Of a stretch of 64,000 nt of DNA, positions 8,380 through 16,640 are shown piece after piece. A program made the position numbers and the translations under genes. The stretch is from CADEDH01 sp041394285 (GTDB taxonomy: Bacteria; Actinomycetota; Acidimicrobiia; Acidimicrobiales; SZUA-35), in assembly GCA_041394285.1 (NCBI GenBank), contig JAWKIL010000019.1, positions 1-64,000 of the forward strand, in the 5' to 3' direction. The notes under the pieces were generated by a model, which saw only the letters and a list, made by a program, of their open reading frames with translations, made no database searches and had not been told where the DNA came from. Position 1 is the first letter of the stretch; each line of letters begins with the position of its first letter.

Positions 8380-8475
8380 AACCCCTTGGCGTCCCTTGCG
8401 TCTCTTGCGGGCGTAGACCTTGGCCGAGGTCTCGACGTTGTCACCGACCTACGCAGCGATGGGCGGGGAGTGCTG
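8380..8475 (-). pseudogene. Relic of a tyrosine integrase carboxyl end
   Basis: Read on the minus strand, this stretch gives IAA, a stop, then VGDNVETSAKVYARKRRKG. That closely matches residues 346-363 of the intact integrase of the neighbouring element (VAARIGDNVETLAKVYAHKG), including the nucleophile Tyr. An in-frame TAG replaces an Arg, and the rest of the gene is missing. It ends about 16 bp from the left 43-bp attachment repeat. It is probably the remains of an earlier, related element at the same tRNA site. Confidence 0.7.
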
Positions 8476-8490
8476 CGCCGGCAATTTGCG

Positions 8491-8533
8491 GCGCCCTCGG
8501 CAGGAATTGAACCTGCGACGCACGGTTTAGGAA
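8491..8533. repeat. Left attachment repeat (43 bp, tRNA-Arg 3' fragment)
   Basis: 43 identical bases shared with 34608-34650. The match stops abruptly on both sides (G versus T before, T versus A after). It is only the 3' half of a tRNA, so it is not a functional tRNA gene. It is the distal att site left after integration. Confidence 0.9.
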
Positions 8534-8637
8534 TGGGTTCAGAGGCGTCCAGCGGTCCCGTTGTGCACGTTCGGAGCCTTGTTTTCCCTGGTCGCCGTCC
8601 GGCCAGTCCAGCTAGTCCGCTGGCTGGTTGCTGAAAG

Positions 8638-8657
8638 GATGGGACAAGAGATGGGAC
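8638..8657. promoter_or_regulatory. Two GATGGGAC direct repeats, candidate integrase arm sites (left)
   Basis: GATGGGAC occurs at 8638-8645 and 8650-8657, 12 bp apart start to start and about 105 bp inside the left att repeat. The same octamer occurs four times just inside the right att repeat. Arm-type binding by the integrase amino-terminal domain is inferred. Confidence 0.6.
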
Positions 8658-9121
8658 ACCAGCTGGGTAGCTGCTGTGCCCACAAGCGCTCGGCGCTCCG
8701 GCGCTGGCCGCTTCGGGCCTCGGCTGGGCCGACCGGTTGGGGCCTCGGCATCGTTACCGACGCCAGCCGAAACAGGGTGGATCACCGGCACATCCTCACG
8801 ACTCTCGTGCTCGGGATCGCTCACGACCTGGCCCTCGTCGGCGTCGCCCGGCCTTCGCGTCGTTACCGGGCACTCTGCCCACGCAGAACGCCGGATCCTG
8901 GGTGCTTCCGGCGAACGGCCAACGACGGCGATACGGGACGGCGCCGCAAGGTGCCTATGCGGGCCCCGAGTCGGCGATGGTATGGGCGGATACGCAGTGA
9001 CCTTTGCCCTGCCCAATGTCAACGGGGCCTCAGCAGAGACTTGCGACCTTCGACCTTACCGCCGGAGCTTCGGGTCGTTCGGCCGGCGGCGGGGGCGAGG
9101 ATGCATCCGGACCATCAATGA
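8658..9121. other. No convincing gene
   Basis: Overlapping open frames on both strands have no recognisable motifs or ribosome-binding sites. I see nothing supportable here beyond the element-end repeats to the left and the operator-like palindrome that follows. Confidence 0.5.
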
Positions 9122-9137
9122 CTACACTGTGTCGTAG
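9122..9137. promoter_or_regulatory. Candidate BlaI-type operator upstream of the DUF305 gene
   Basis: CTACACTGTGTCGTAG, a partial palindrome 22 bp before the GTG start. It matches 14 of 16 bases of the site at 13534-13549, which precedes the SHOCT-blaI-M56 operon. The shared core is ACAC-Y-GTGTCGTAG. Binding by the BlaI-family protein encoded nearby is inferred. Confidence 0.5.
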
Positions 9138-9159
9138 ATAGCCAACCGAAGGGACAGCT

Positions 9160-9786
9160 GTGAAGCTTGGGTATTCCTCTGTTGTGATCGTGGTGGCAGT
9201 GGCGCTGGCCGGCTGCGGCTCGTCGTCCTCAGACTCGTCAGCCGGGTCGTCGCAGACGACGGTGACCGTCTCATCGACGGGGTCGGCCGCTTCGGACACC
9301 GCTGATGCGAGTTTTAACGACGCCGATGTGGCGTTCGCCCAGAACATGATCAGTCATCATCAGCAGGCCATCGAGATGGCGTCACTGGCGCTCGATCCCA
9401 CCTCCGGGGCCAGCCCCGAGGTAACTGACCTGGCGCAGCGGATCAAAGCGGCACAGGACCCAGAGGTGTCGATGATGAGCGGGTGGCTGGACCACTGGCA
9501 CCAGCCGATGACGATGGACAGCGCTGCCGGCCACGACATGGCCTCGATGCATTCGACTGAGGGGATGATGTCGAACGAGGACATGGACCAGCTGATGCAG
9601 CTCAGCGGCGCCGAGTTCGACCGGGCCTGGCTACAGGGGATGATCGAGCACCACCGGGGAGCGATCACCATGGCGGAAGAGATCAAGGACGAGGGCGACA
9701 ACCCCGACGTCCTGGCCTTGGCCGACCAGGTGATCACCGCTCAGCGGGCCGAGGTAGACGAGATGACGAATCTCCTCCCCAGCTGA
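9160..9786 (+). CDS. DUF305 lipoprotein, copper-associated
   Basis: 208 residues starting at GTG 9160, after an AACCGAAGGGA ribosome-binding site. A lipobox (ALAGC) follows a short hydrophobic segment, so the mature protein is predicted to be anchored outside the membrane. A Ser/Thr-rich linker leads to two DUF305 half-repeats, each with a His pair: MISHHQQAIEMA and MIEHHRGAITMAEE. A Met/His/Asp-rich stretch (HDMASMHSTEGMM) lies between them. DUF305 proteins are repeatedly found beside copper export genes and are thought to bind copper in the periplasm or at the surface. It is the first gene of the copper island and has its own operator-like site. Confidence 0.88.
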   Translation: MKLGYSSVVIVVAVALAGCGSSSSDSSAGSSQTTVTVSSTGSAASDTADASFNDADVAFAQNMISHHQQAIEMASLALDPTSGASPEVTDLAQRIKAAQDPEVSMMSGWLDHWHQPMTMDSAAGHDMASMHSTEGMMSNEDMDQLMQLSGAEFDRAWLQGMIEHHRGAITMAEEIKDEGDNPDVLALADQVITAQRAEVDEMTNLLPS

Positions 9787-9825
9787 GCCGCCGGCCAGTG
9801 GCGACGCTCCAATGGCACGAATCGC

Positions 9826-9857
9826 TTGACCTTCCAGCGGAGGGGAAGGTGTAGGTG
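9826..9857 (+). promoter_or_regulatory. CueR/MerR-type copper promoter
   Basis: A TTGACC -35 box overlaps an inverted repeat, ACCTTCC (9829-9835) and GGAAGGT (9844-9850), separated by 8 bp, with a -10-like TAGGTG after it and a stretched spacer of about 20 bp. This arrangement is the hallmark of CueR-controlled promoters. It precedes the copper ATPase gene by about 40 bp. The MerR gene encoded at 15152 in this island is broken. Confidence 0.75.
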
Positions 9858-9896
9858 TTGCTGTGAGGGGCGTCGCCCCCGAGCAGAGGAGCAAGT

Positions 9897-12008
9897 GTGA
9901 ACGGATCATCAGAAACCCACGAAGCAGTCCACCAACGTCACACCGGTCACAGCCATCACGAGCCCGAGGTAGCGAGCGCGGGGCCCTCGGTCCACGGGAC
10001 GCACGCCGGTCACGAGCATCACGACAAACATGCCGGTCACGATCCGGCCATGTTCCGGCGCCTGTTCTGGTGGAACCTGGCGCTGGCCGTCCCGGTGGTG
10101 GTGTTCTCCGAGATGATCCAGGACTGGTTCGGTTACATGATCGATGCCGGGTGGGCCGTCTGGGTTCCGCCGGTCCTCGGCACGGTGATCTACTTGTGGG
10201 GTGGGCGCCCGTTCCTGGCGGGCGGGGTGACCGAGGTCCGGAACCGGCAACCGGGCATGATGCTGCTGATCGCCGTCGCAATCACGGTCGCCTACGCCTC
10301 GTCGCTGGCCAACTCGCTCGGGTGGGGTGACCTCGATTTCTGGTGGGAGCTGGCGGCCCTGATCGTGGTGATGCTGCTCGGGCACTGGCAGGAGATGAAA
10401 GCGATCGGCCAGGCCCGTGGTGCTCTGGCGGCGCTGGCCGAGCTGCTGCCCGATACGGCCGAACGGGTGACCGATGCCGGCGTCGAGTCGGTTGCGATCG
10501 CCGATCTGGCGGTCGGGGATGTGGTGCTGGTTCGGCCGGGGGGTCGGGTTCCCGCCGACGGTCGCATTGTCGAGGGTGGTGCAGCGTTCGATGAGGCCAT
10601 GATCACCGGGGAGTCCCGCCCGGTACGCCGGGGTGAGGGGGACCGGGTGGTGGCCGGCACGGTGTCGACCGATTCGTCGGTGCGGATCGAAGTGGCCGCT
10701 GTTGGGGAGGACACGACGCTGGCGGGCATCAACCGGATGGTGGCCGACGCCCAGGCGTCCCAGTCGCGGGCCCAGGCTCTGGCCGATCGGGCGGCCGCGG
10801 CTCTGTTCTATCTGGCGGCCGGGGCGGCCCTGGTCACCGTTGTCGTGTGGAGTCTGCTCGGTGATCCCTCGGAGGGGATCGTGCGGACCATCACGGTGCT
10901 GGTGATCGCGTGCCCTCACGCTCTGGGCCTGGCCATCCCGTTGGTGATATCGATCTCGACCGCGGTGTCGGCCCGGGCCGGGATCCTGGTGAAGGACCGC
11001 CTGGCCCTGGAGCGCATGCGCACCGTCGATGTGGTCCTGTTCGACAAGACCGGCACTCTGACCCGGGGCAACCACGCGGTGGTCGATTTCGCTGTGGTTA
11101 GGGGCCGGGACGTCGATCAGGTGTTGGCCCTCGCTGGAGCGGCCGAAGCGGACAGCGAGCACCCGGTAGCGAAGGCCATCGTCGCCGCCGCCCACGCCAA
11201 GGGCACCGTGCCGTCAGCGGCCGACATCCGAGCGTTGACCGGTCGAGGCGTCGAAGCCACCGTCGACGGTCGGCGGGTGGCGGTCGGTGGTCCGGCCCTG
11301 CTGGCCGAAGCTGGGTTGAGCGAACCAGTGGTGCTGCGGGCTGATGTGGAGCGGTGGCGCCGGGATGGGGGGTCGGTGCTGTGGGTGGTGATCGATGGCG
11401 AGGTGAGTGGTGCGTTGACGCTGGCCGACGAGATCCGCCCGGAGTCGGTCGCCGCCGTTGAGGCGTTGCATCAGCGGGGTGTGCGGGTGGCGATGATCAC
11501 CGGTGACGCCCGCCAGGTGGCTGACAGCGTGGCCACCCGGCTCGGCATCGACGAGGTGTTCGCCGAGGTGCTCCCCCAGGACAAGGACGCCAAGGTGGCC
11601 GAGCTCCAGGACCGGGGTCTGACGGTGGCGATGGTGGGTGACGGTGTAAACGATGCCCCGGCCCTCGCCCGGGCGGATGTCGGTATTGCTATCGGTGCCG
11701 GCACCGACGTGGCGATCGAGTCGGCCGGTGTGGTGCTGGCTTCCAGCGATCCCCGAAACGTCGTGTCCGCCATCGACCTGTCCCGGGCGAGTTACCGAAA
11801 GATGATCCAGAACCTGGTGTGGGCCACGGCCTACAACCTGCTGGCGATCCCGGTCGCCGCTGGTGTGTTCGCTTTCGCCGGGCTCAACCTCCCACCGGCG
11901 GCCGCCGCCGTGGCCATGAGCCTGTCGACCATCATCGTCGCCGGCAACGCTCAACTCCTGCGCCGGGTCGATCTTCGCCCGGTCGACCTCAACCCGAGGA
12001 TGGCCTGA
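9897..12008 (+). CDS. copB: CopB-type copper-translocating P-type ATPase
   Basis: 703-residue P1B ATPase predicted to export copper across the cytoplasmic membrane. The amino end is His-rich (HTGHSHHEPE, then HAGHEHHDKHAGHD), as in CopB. The intramembrane metal motif is CPH (near 339-341) instead of CPC, placing it in the P1B-3/CopB group. The phosphorylation site is DKTGTLT with Asp383; the ATP-binding HP motif is in DSEHPVAKAI, and the hinge is MVGDGVNDAPAL. It starts with GTG 9897 behind a CueR-type promoter. The multicopper oxidase gene starts 2 bp after its stop, so the two are probably co-transcribed. Confidence 0.93.
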   Translation: MNGSSETHEAVHQRHTGHSHHEPEVASAGPSVHGTHAGHEHHDKHAGHDPAMFRRLFWWNLALAVPVVVFSEMIQDWFGYMIDAGWAVWVPPVLGTVIYLWGGRPFLAGGVTEVRNRQPGMMLLIAVAITVAYASSLANSLGWGDLDFWWELAALIVVMLLGHWQEMKAIGQARGALAALAELLPDTAERVTDAGVESVAIADLAVGDVVLVRPGGRVPADGRIVEGGAAFDEAMITGESRPVRRGEGDRVVAGTVSTDSSVRIEVAAVGEDTTLAGINRMVADAQASQSRAQALADRAAAALFYLAAGAALVTVVVWSLLGDPSEGIVRTITVLVIACPHALGLAIPLVISISTAVSARAGILVKDRLALERMRTVDVVLFDKTGTLTRGNHAVVDFAVVRGRDVDQVLALAGAAEADSEHPVAKAIVAAAHAKGTVPSAADIRALTGRGVEATVDGRRVAVGGPALLAEAGLSEPVVLRADVERWRRDGGSVLWVVIDGEVSGALTLADEIRPESVAAVEALHQRGVRVAMITGDARQVADSVATRLGIDEVFAEVLPQDKDAKVAELQDRGLTVAMVGDGVNDAPALARADVGIAIGAGTDVAIESAGVVLASSDPRNVVSAIDLSRASYRKMIQNLVWATAYNLLAIPVAAGVFAFAGLNLPPAAAAVAMSLSTIIVAGNAQLLRRVDLRPVDLNPRMA

Positions 12009-12010
12009 CC

Positions 12011-13513
12011 ATGTACGGCTATGTGTTCACCCGGCGCCGGTTTCTGGCCTCGTCGGCGTCGGCTGTGGCCGGAGCGGTCCTGGTCGGCTGCAGCTCCTCT
12101 CCGCAGACCCCCTCGGGGGTGATCAGCCCCACGGATCGGGCCGTCACCGAGGCTGAGGCGGCACGACGGCGCCCCGGCAGTTCGTTGACCACCGTCGAAC
12201 TGGTCGCCGGCCCCGCCACGGTCGACCTTGCCGGCCGAGTGGTCGACACCGTCGCCTACAACCAGCAGGTCCCGGGGCCGCTCATCCGGGCTCGGGCGGG
12301 CGACGAGTTGAAGGTGACCCTACGCAACCAGCTCGACGCGGCCACGCTCACCCATTGGCACGGGCTGGCCATCCGCAACGACATGGACGGCGTGCCCGAC
12401 CTCGTGCAGAAGGCCATCGAGCCGGGGGCGAGTTTCACCTACCAGTTCATCGTTCCCGACCCCGGCACCTACTGGTTCCACCCCCACATGGGCCTCGACC
12501 TCGACCGGGGCATGTACGCCCCAATCATCATCGACGATCCCGGAGAAGCCGGCGACTACGACCACGAAGAAGTGCTCATCCTCGACGACTGGCTCGACGG
12601 TATCGACGGGGCCACACCCGAGTCCACCCTGAACCAGCTCCGCTCCCAGGGCGGGATGGGCGGCGGCATGTCCGGAATGAACCACAGTGGGATGGGTGGC
12701 ATGTCGATGTCCGGGATGAGCGACTTCGGTGACGTCGACTACCCGTTGCACCTGATCAACGGGCGCCCCCCAGCCGATGCGCCGTCAACCGTGGTGGCAT
12801 CCGGGTCCCGGGTCCGTCTCCGGTTGATCAACGCAGGGTCGGACACGGTCTACCGGGTCGCCGTGGACAACCACCCGATGATCATCACCCACCTCGACGG
12901 GTTCCCGATCGAACCGATCGAGGTCGACACCTTCCAGGTCGCCATGGGCGAACGGGTCGACGCCATCGTCGAGGTCACGAGCGGCGTGTGGCCCATCTTG
13001 GCCGTCGCCGAAGGCAAAACCGGCGCCGCCCTCACGTGGCTGCGCACCAACGACGCCGCCGCCACCGCCACCCCAACCCTCGGTCGACGACTGGCCAACC
13101 ACGACGGCCGGATGCTCGACCTGGCCGCAGCTCGCCCCACCGCAGGTGCCGCCCGGTCAACCGTCAAGCCCGAACGCAGCGTCGACCTGGCCCTCACCGG
13201 GTCCATGACCGACTACGTCTGGGGCATCAACGGACACACCTACGATCCGACCAACGCCCTCCTGATCAGCAGTGGAGAGACGCTCCGCCTACGGATGCGC
13301 AACGAGACCATGATGGTCCACCCCATGCACCTCCACGGCCACACCTTCGCCCTCACCTCATCCGGCGTACGCAAGGACACCGTCCTCGTCCCCCCGATGG
13401 AGACCGTCGAGATCGACGTCCTGGCCGACAATCCAGGCCAGTGGATGCTCCACTGCCACAACACCTACCACCTCGAGACCGGCATGGCCACCGTGCTCGC
13501 CTACAGAACCTGA
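12011..13513 (+). CDS. Multicopper oxidase, Tat-exported (copper resistance)
   Basis: 500-residue three-domain copper oxidase predicted to oxidise Cu(I) outside the membrane. The amino end carries a twin-arginine signal (TRRRFLASSAS) with a lipobox-like LVGC, so it may be a Tat-exported lipoprotein. Copper ligands are HWHG (His115), FHPHMG (His157), HPMHLHGH (from His437) and HCHNTYHLETGM (from His481), giving T1 and the trinuclear T2/T3 sites. A Met/Gly-rich insert (GGGMSGMNHSGMGGM) near residue 218 resembles the Cu(I)-binding inserts of CueO and CopA. It lies directly downstream of the ATPase and ends 20 bp before an operator-like site. Confidence 0.92.
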   Translation: MYGYVFTRRRFLASSASAVAGAVLVGCSSSPQTPSGVISPTDRAVTEAEAARRRPGSSLTTVELVAGPATVDLAGRVVDTVAYNQQVPGPLIRARAGDELKVTLRNQLDAATLTHWHGLAIRNDMDGVPDLVQKAIEPGASFTYQFIVPDPGTYWFHPHMGLDLDRGMYAPIIIDDPGEAGDYDHEEVLILDDWLDGIDGATPESTLNQLRSQGGMGGGMSGMNHSGMGGMSMSGMSDFGDVDYPLHLINGRPPADAPSTVVASGSRVRLRLINAGSDTVYRVAVDNHPMIITHLDGFPIEPIEVDTFQVAMGERVDAIVEVTSGVWPILAVAEGKTGAALTWLRTNDAAATATPTLGRRLANHDGRMLDLAAARPTAGAARSTVKPERSVDLALTGSMTDYVWGINGHTYDPTNALLISSGETLRLRMRNETMMVHPMHLHGHTFALTSSGVRKDTVLVPPMETVEIDVLADNPGQWMLHCHNTYHLETGMATVLAYRT

Positions 13514-13533
13514 CCCCAACGAACCCGTCGCTC

Positions 13534-13549
13534 CGACACCGTGTCGTAG
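13534..13549. promoter_or_regulatory. Candidate BlaI-type operator upstream of the SHOCT-blaI operon
   Basis: CGACACCGTGTCGTAG contains the perfect odd palindrome CGACAC-C-GTGTCG. It matches 14 of 16 bases of the site at 9122-9137. It lies 82 bp before the SHOCT gene, in the promoter region of the operon that encodes the BlaI-type protein, so autoregulation is likely. Confidence 0.5.
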
Positions 13550-13630
13550 GCCCCTGGGCCAAAGCCGAAAAGAAGCGTACGTTGAACAGTGGAAGCCAAA
13601 GCGACCATCGCATGAGCCAGGAGGTTCGCC

Positions 13631-13861
13631 ATGATGTGGTGGAATGACAGCGGCTGGAGCTGGCTGGCCATGACCATCTCCATGCTCGTGTTCTGGGCGC
13701 TAGTAGCCGGCGTGGTCATCACGCTCGTGCGGTCCAACCGAGAATCGGACACCGTGAACCCCGGGCCGAACGACCCCGAACAGATCCTCAAGGAACGATT
13801 CGCCCGGGGCGAGATCGACGTCGAAGAGTATGAACGGCGCCGAGAGGTGCTGCGCCGGTGA
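13631..13861 (+). CDS. Small membrane protein with SHOCT domain
   Basis: 76 residues: one predicted membrane segment (about 10-32), a short linker, and a carboxyl SHOCT motif (DPEQILKERFARGEIDVEEYERRREVL, about residues 47-74). SHOCT tails are thought to mediate oligomerisation. Similar SHOCT membrane proteins commonly accompany copper-resistance genes. A good ribosome-binding site (CAGGAGG) precedes the ATG. The next gene, the BlaI-type repressor, starts 39 bp downstream. Confidence 0.82.
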   Translation: MMWWNDSGWSWLAMTISMLVFWALVAGVVITLVRSNRESDTVNPGPNDPEQILKERFARGEIDVEEYERRREVLRR

Positions 13862-13900
13862 GCAGTACGGTGACGCCATGAGCCAGGAGAACCGCCGCCA

Positions 13901-14272
13901 GTGAGCCCTCGGAAACGTCCCGACGGGGCGCTCGAAGCCGACGTGCTTGGCGTGTTGTGGGCTGCCGACGGCCAGTCCCTCAGCCCGGCCGAGGTCAACG
14001 AACGACTCCCGACCGACCTCGCCTACACCACGATCATGACGGTCCTCACCCGACTCTGGAAAAAGGGCTTGGCCGAACGGGTCGAGGCCGGACGGGGCTA
14101 CGCCTACCGGGCCACCTACAGCGAAAGCGAGCTGACCAGCCAACGCATCCGCGACATGCTCGACCATGCCCACGACCGAGCCTCAGCCCTGGCCGGGTTC
14201 GTCGACTCCCTCGACACCGGCGACATCCAACACCTCCGGCGCCTCCTGGCTGAGCTGGACGAGGAAACATGA
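13901..14272 (+). CDS. BlaI/MecI/CopY-family transcriptional repressor
   Basis: 123-residue winged-helix repressor. It starts RPDGALEADVLGVLWAAD, with the HTH in LSPAEVNERLP and AYTTIMTVLTRLWKKGL, a wing around GRGYAYRA, and a carboxyl dimerisation helix. In the BlaI/CopY family, derepression occurs either by proteolysis by a BlaR1-type peptidase or by copper binding. No CxC copper motif of the CopY kind is present here, and an M56 peptidase gene overlaps by 4 bp (ATGA), so the proteolysis model fits better. Candidate operators are at 9122 and 13534. The start is GTG 13901. Confidence 0.88.
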   Translation: MSPRKRPDGALEADVLGVLWAADGQSLSPAEVNERLPTDLAYTTIMTVLTRLWKKGLAERVEAGRGYAYRATYSESELTSQRIRDMLDHAHDRASALAGFVDSLDTGDIQHLRRLLAELDEET

Positions 14273-15138
14273 CCGCAATTCTGGCGCTGCCACTCGTCGT
14301 CGCCGTGGCCCTCGCTGCCGCCCTCCTGCCGTTGGCCGACAGGGTCACCCCGGCCCAAGCCGCCCGATCCCTCGGAGTCGCCATCACCGCCGTCCTCGCC
14401 GCCGCCTGGGCGACAACCTGGGCCCTGGCCCTCGCCTACATCGCCCACCACCCACTCATCGGGGGGCACTTCGTTTGGTGCCGCCAGATTGCCGGCCTGC
14501 ACCACCCACCACCACCCCTCGTCGGCGAAGCCTCGCTCATCATCACCGCCGCATCCACTGGTCGCCTCCTCCAGGTTGTCCTCCGCTGGCGACGGAACAG
14601 GGGTACCAGCGAGGGCGAAGTCCGCCTCATCGACTCAACCGAACCGGTCGCCTTCGCCGAACCCGGCCGACGGGGCGGCATCGTCATCAGCTCCACCATG
14701 CTGCAGGCGCTTCGACCGACCGAACGACAGGCCCTCCTGGCCCACGAACAGGCACACCTCCGCCACCGACACGACCGCTACCTCCTGATCGCAACCCTCG
14801 CCCGTGGCTTTCCCGTCCTGACCACCCTCGCCCGCAAACTCACCCACGCCCTCGAACGCTGGGCCGACGAGGACGCCGCCACCACCACCGGCGACCGGCT
14901 CATCGTCGCCCGAGCCGTGGCCCGAGCCGCGCTGGCCACCGCCGAACCGGCCCCCTCCGCAACCCTGGCAGCCAGCGGCTCGAACGTACCGTCCCGGGTC
15001 CTCGCCCTCACCGCACCCCCAGCCCACACCCCGCTGTGGACCTACCCGGCCATCATGGTGCCCATCGTCGTCGTGTTCGCCGCCCTCACCCAGATCCACC
15101 ACCTGCTGCCCATCTTCGCCACCCTCAGCCGCCACTAA
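14269..15138 (+). CDS. M56 (BlaR1-like) membrane metallopeptidase
   Basis: 289-residue membrane protein with about four membrane segments: near 5-25, 33-58, around 80-100 and 258-280. The zinc motif is HEQAH (His159-His163) in LLAHEQAHLRHRHDR, with a downstream ALERWADEDAA segment supplying the third ligand. It is predicted to cleave the BlaI-type repressor when a signal is perceived. Unlike BlaR1 there is no penicillin-binding sensor domain, so the trigger must be sensed otherwise, plausibly through copper-related stress. It overlaps the repressor gene by ATGA. Confidence 0.85.
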   Translation: MTAILALPLVVAVALAAALLPLADRVTPAQAARSLGVAITAVLAAAWATTWALALAYIAHHPLIGGHFVWCRQIAGLHHPPPPLVGEASLIITAASTGRLLQVVLRWRRNRGTSEGEVRLIDSTEPVAFAEPGRRGGIVISSTMLQALRPTERQALLAHEQAHLRHRHDRYLLIATLARGFPVLTTLARKLTHALERWADEDAATTTGDRLIVARAVARAALATAEPAPSATLAASGSNVPSRVLALTAPPAHTPLWTYPAIMVPIVVVFAALTQIHHLLPIFATLSRH

Positions 15139-15151
15139 ACAGGAGCCGAAC

Positions 15152-15621
15152 ATGCGGATCGGTGATCTCGCCACCCAAACCGGAGTGACCACCGGCTCAT
15201 CCGCTACTACGAATCCGTCGGTCTGCTCCTGGCCCGCCTCGCACCGACGCCGGCTACCGGGACTACGACCACCAAGCAGCCGAACGCCTTCGGTTCATGC
15301 GCGACGCTCGGGCCACCGGCCTCTCCCTCAACGAGATCAATCGATCCTCGAACTCAAAGACTCCGGACAAGGCTCCTGTGACCACACCAAGTCCTCCTCC
15401 TCGGCCACCTCGCCGAACTCGACCGACAGATCGAACGGCTCGCCGCCACCCGAACCACACTCATCGAACTCACCACCCGAGTGCTCGACCTAGACCCCAC
15501 AGACTGCACCGACCCAGCCCGATGCCAAGTCATCGAAAAGCACGACCACCCCCTTCACAACAAGCACGGTCGTCCCGACGCAACATCGTCAGAGGCACAC
15601 CGCCATAGGGCCCCGCACTGA
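15152..15621 (+). pseudogene. MerR-family metal regulator, broken by four single-base deletions
   Basis: The frames can be joined into a normal MerR protein: MRIGDLATQTGVTT, then LIRYYESVGLL, then DAGYRDYDHQAAERLRFMRD, then ILELKDSGQGSCDHT, and finally HLAELDRQIERLAATR with TDPARCQVIEKH. Each junction shifts the frame by -1 (2 to 1 to 0 to 2 to 1), as if four single bases were missing. The Cys residues (SCDHT, DCTDPARC) fit a heavy-metal MerR/CueR sensor. It is the likely original activator of the CueR-type promoter at 9826. It starts 13 bp after the peptidase gene with an AGGAG site. Sequencing error cannot be excluded. Confidence 0.75.
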
Positions 15622-15854
15622 AGCCGCCACGCAATGACCGCGAGTGAGTCCCAGCGTGGGCAGAACAATGGGCGCCACCGAGACGTCTAGCCGGAAAGCA
15701 GCTGCGCGCTCCAGTCGTCTCGCTAGTCGATGCCCGGACCGCCCGATAACGACGTCAGACCGCCGGTCTTCCAACCACGACAGTGCGGCACTTCCTGAGC
15801 GGTCGGAAATCCCGCAACGATTCGAGGTCGATCCGTCTCGTCCAGTCGCGCAAC

Positions 15855-16640
15855 CTAAGTAGCTGCGTGAAGAACGTCGAGCAGGGCGGGATGCAGGCGG
15901 GGATTCGCCGCTATGGTTGCTTCTGACTCGGTGGAGTGCGGGCTGCCATCGAGGTCGCTGACTCTGGCGCCGGCCTCGCTTGCGATGATGACCCCAGCCG
16001 CCATGTCCCAGGCCTTGTTCGATAGGGCGACGCTGGCGTCAGTGTGGCCCTCAGCCAGCCAGGCGAGGTCGACCACGGATGCGCCGAACATTCGAATCCG
16101 GAGCGCTCGGGGTGCAAGGGCAGCGGTGATCTGGAGGCGGGATGCGTTCTTCGCTCCGGCGTCTTCTCCGACGGCGTAGTCACCGATCGCGACAAGGGCG
16201 TCGGCCAAGTGATCGACGTCGCTGACGTGAATTGTCTCACCGTTACGAGAGGCGCCGTGATCCCGTACGGCGGTGTAGCGGGCGGCGAGGTAGGGGTGGT
16301 CGATCACGCCGAGCTGGGGCTGGTTGCCGGCGATGAGGGCGAGCGACACGCCACACAGCGGTATCGCGTGGGTGTAGTTGACCGTGCCGTCGATGGGATC
16401 CAGGACCCAGTAGAGATCGCTGCTCGGTCCGCTGGCCCCGTCCTCTTCGCCGAGGAAGCCGATGTCTGGGGTGCGGGTGTGGAGAAACGATCGGACTCGA
16501 TCTTCGATGGCGTAGTCGACCTCGGAGGCGTAGTCTCGCTCGCCCTTGGCCGTGAGCTCGCCGGCGGCGCTGGTGGTGAAGAGCTGGACGGCGAGGTCGA
16601 CTGCCTCCAGTGCGGCGGGCAGGAGGCGGTCGAAGTTCAT
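15855..16640 (-). CDS. Inositol-monophosphatase family protein
   Basis: Predicted Mg-dependent phosphatase of 261 residues in the IMPase/FBPase/CysQ superfamily. The metal-binding motifs are GEEDG (near 65-69), WVLDPIDGTVNY (near 78-89) and AWDMAAGVIIASEAG (near 205-219). The substrate could be inositol phosphate, histidinol phosphate or 3'-phosphoadenosine 5'-phosphate; the motifs do not decide. The start at 16640 is chosen because the stop of the upstream gene overlaps it (ATGA), and the extra 10 residues of the longer frame lie inside that gene. It is the last gene of a three-gene operon with two HTH proteins. Confidence 0.87.
   Translation of the reverse strand: MNFDRLLPAALEAVDLAVQLFTTSAAGELTAKGERDYASEVDYAIEDRVRSFLHTRTPDIGFLGEEDGASGPSSDLYWVLDPIDGTVNYTHAIPLCGVSLALIAGNQPQLGVIDHPYLAARYTAVRDHGASRNGETIHVSDVDHLADALVAIGDYAVGEDAGAKNASRLQITAALAPRALRIRMFGASVVDLAWLAEGHTDASVALSNKAWDMAAGVIIASEAGARVSDLDGSPHSTESEATIAANPRLHPALLDVLHAAT

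Noticed and set aside
8491..8533. A second tRNA-Arg gene
   Set aside because: Only the 3' half is present; there is no D-arm or 5' acceptor strand, so it is an attachment-site remnant.
8612..9022. Possible leftward gene near the left element end
   Set aside because: No motifs, no ribosome-binding site, and competing open frames on the other strand.
9909..11195. Long leftward ORF of 428 codons opposite copB
   Set aside because: It is antisense to an unambiguous ATPase, His/Arg/Pro-rich and without motifs; a GC-skew shadow.
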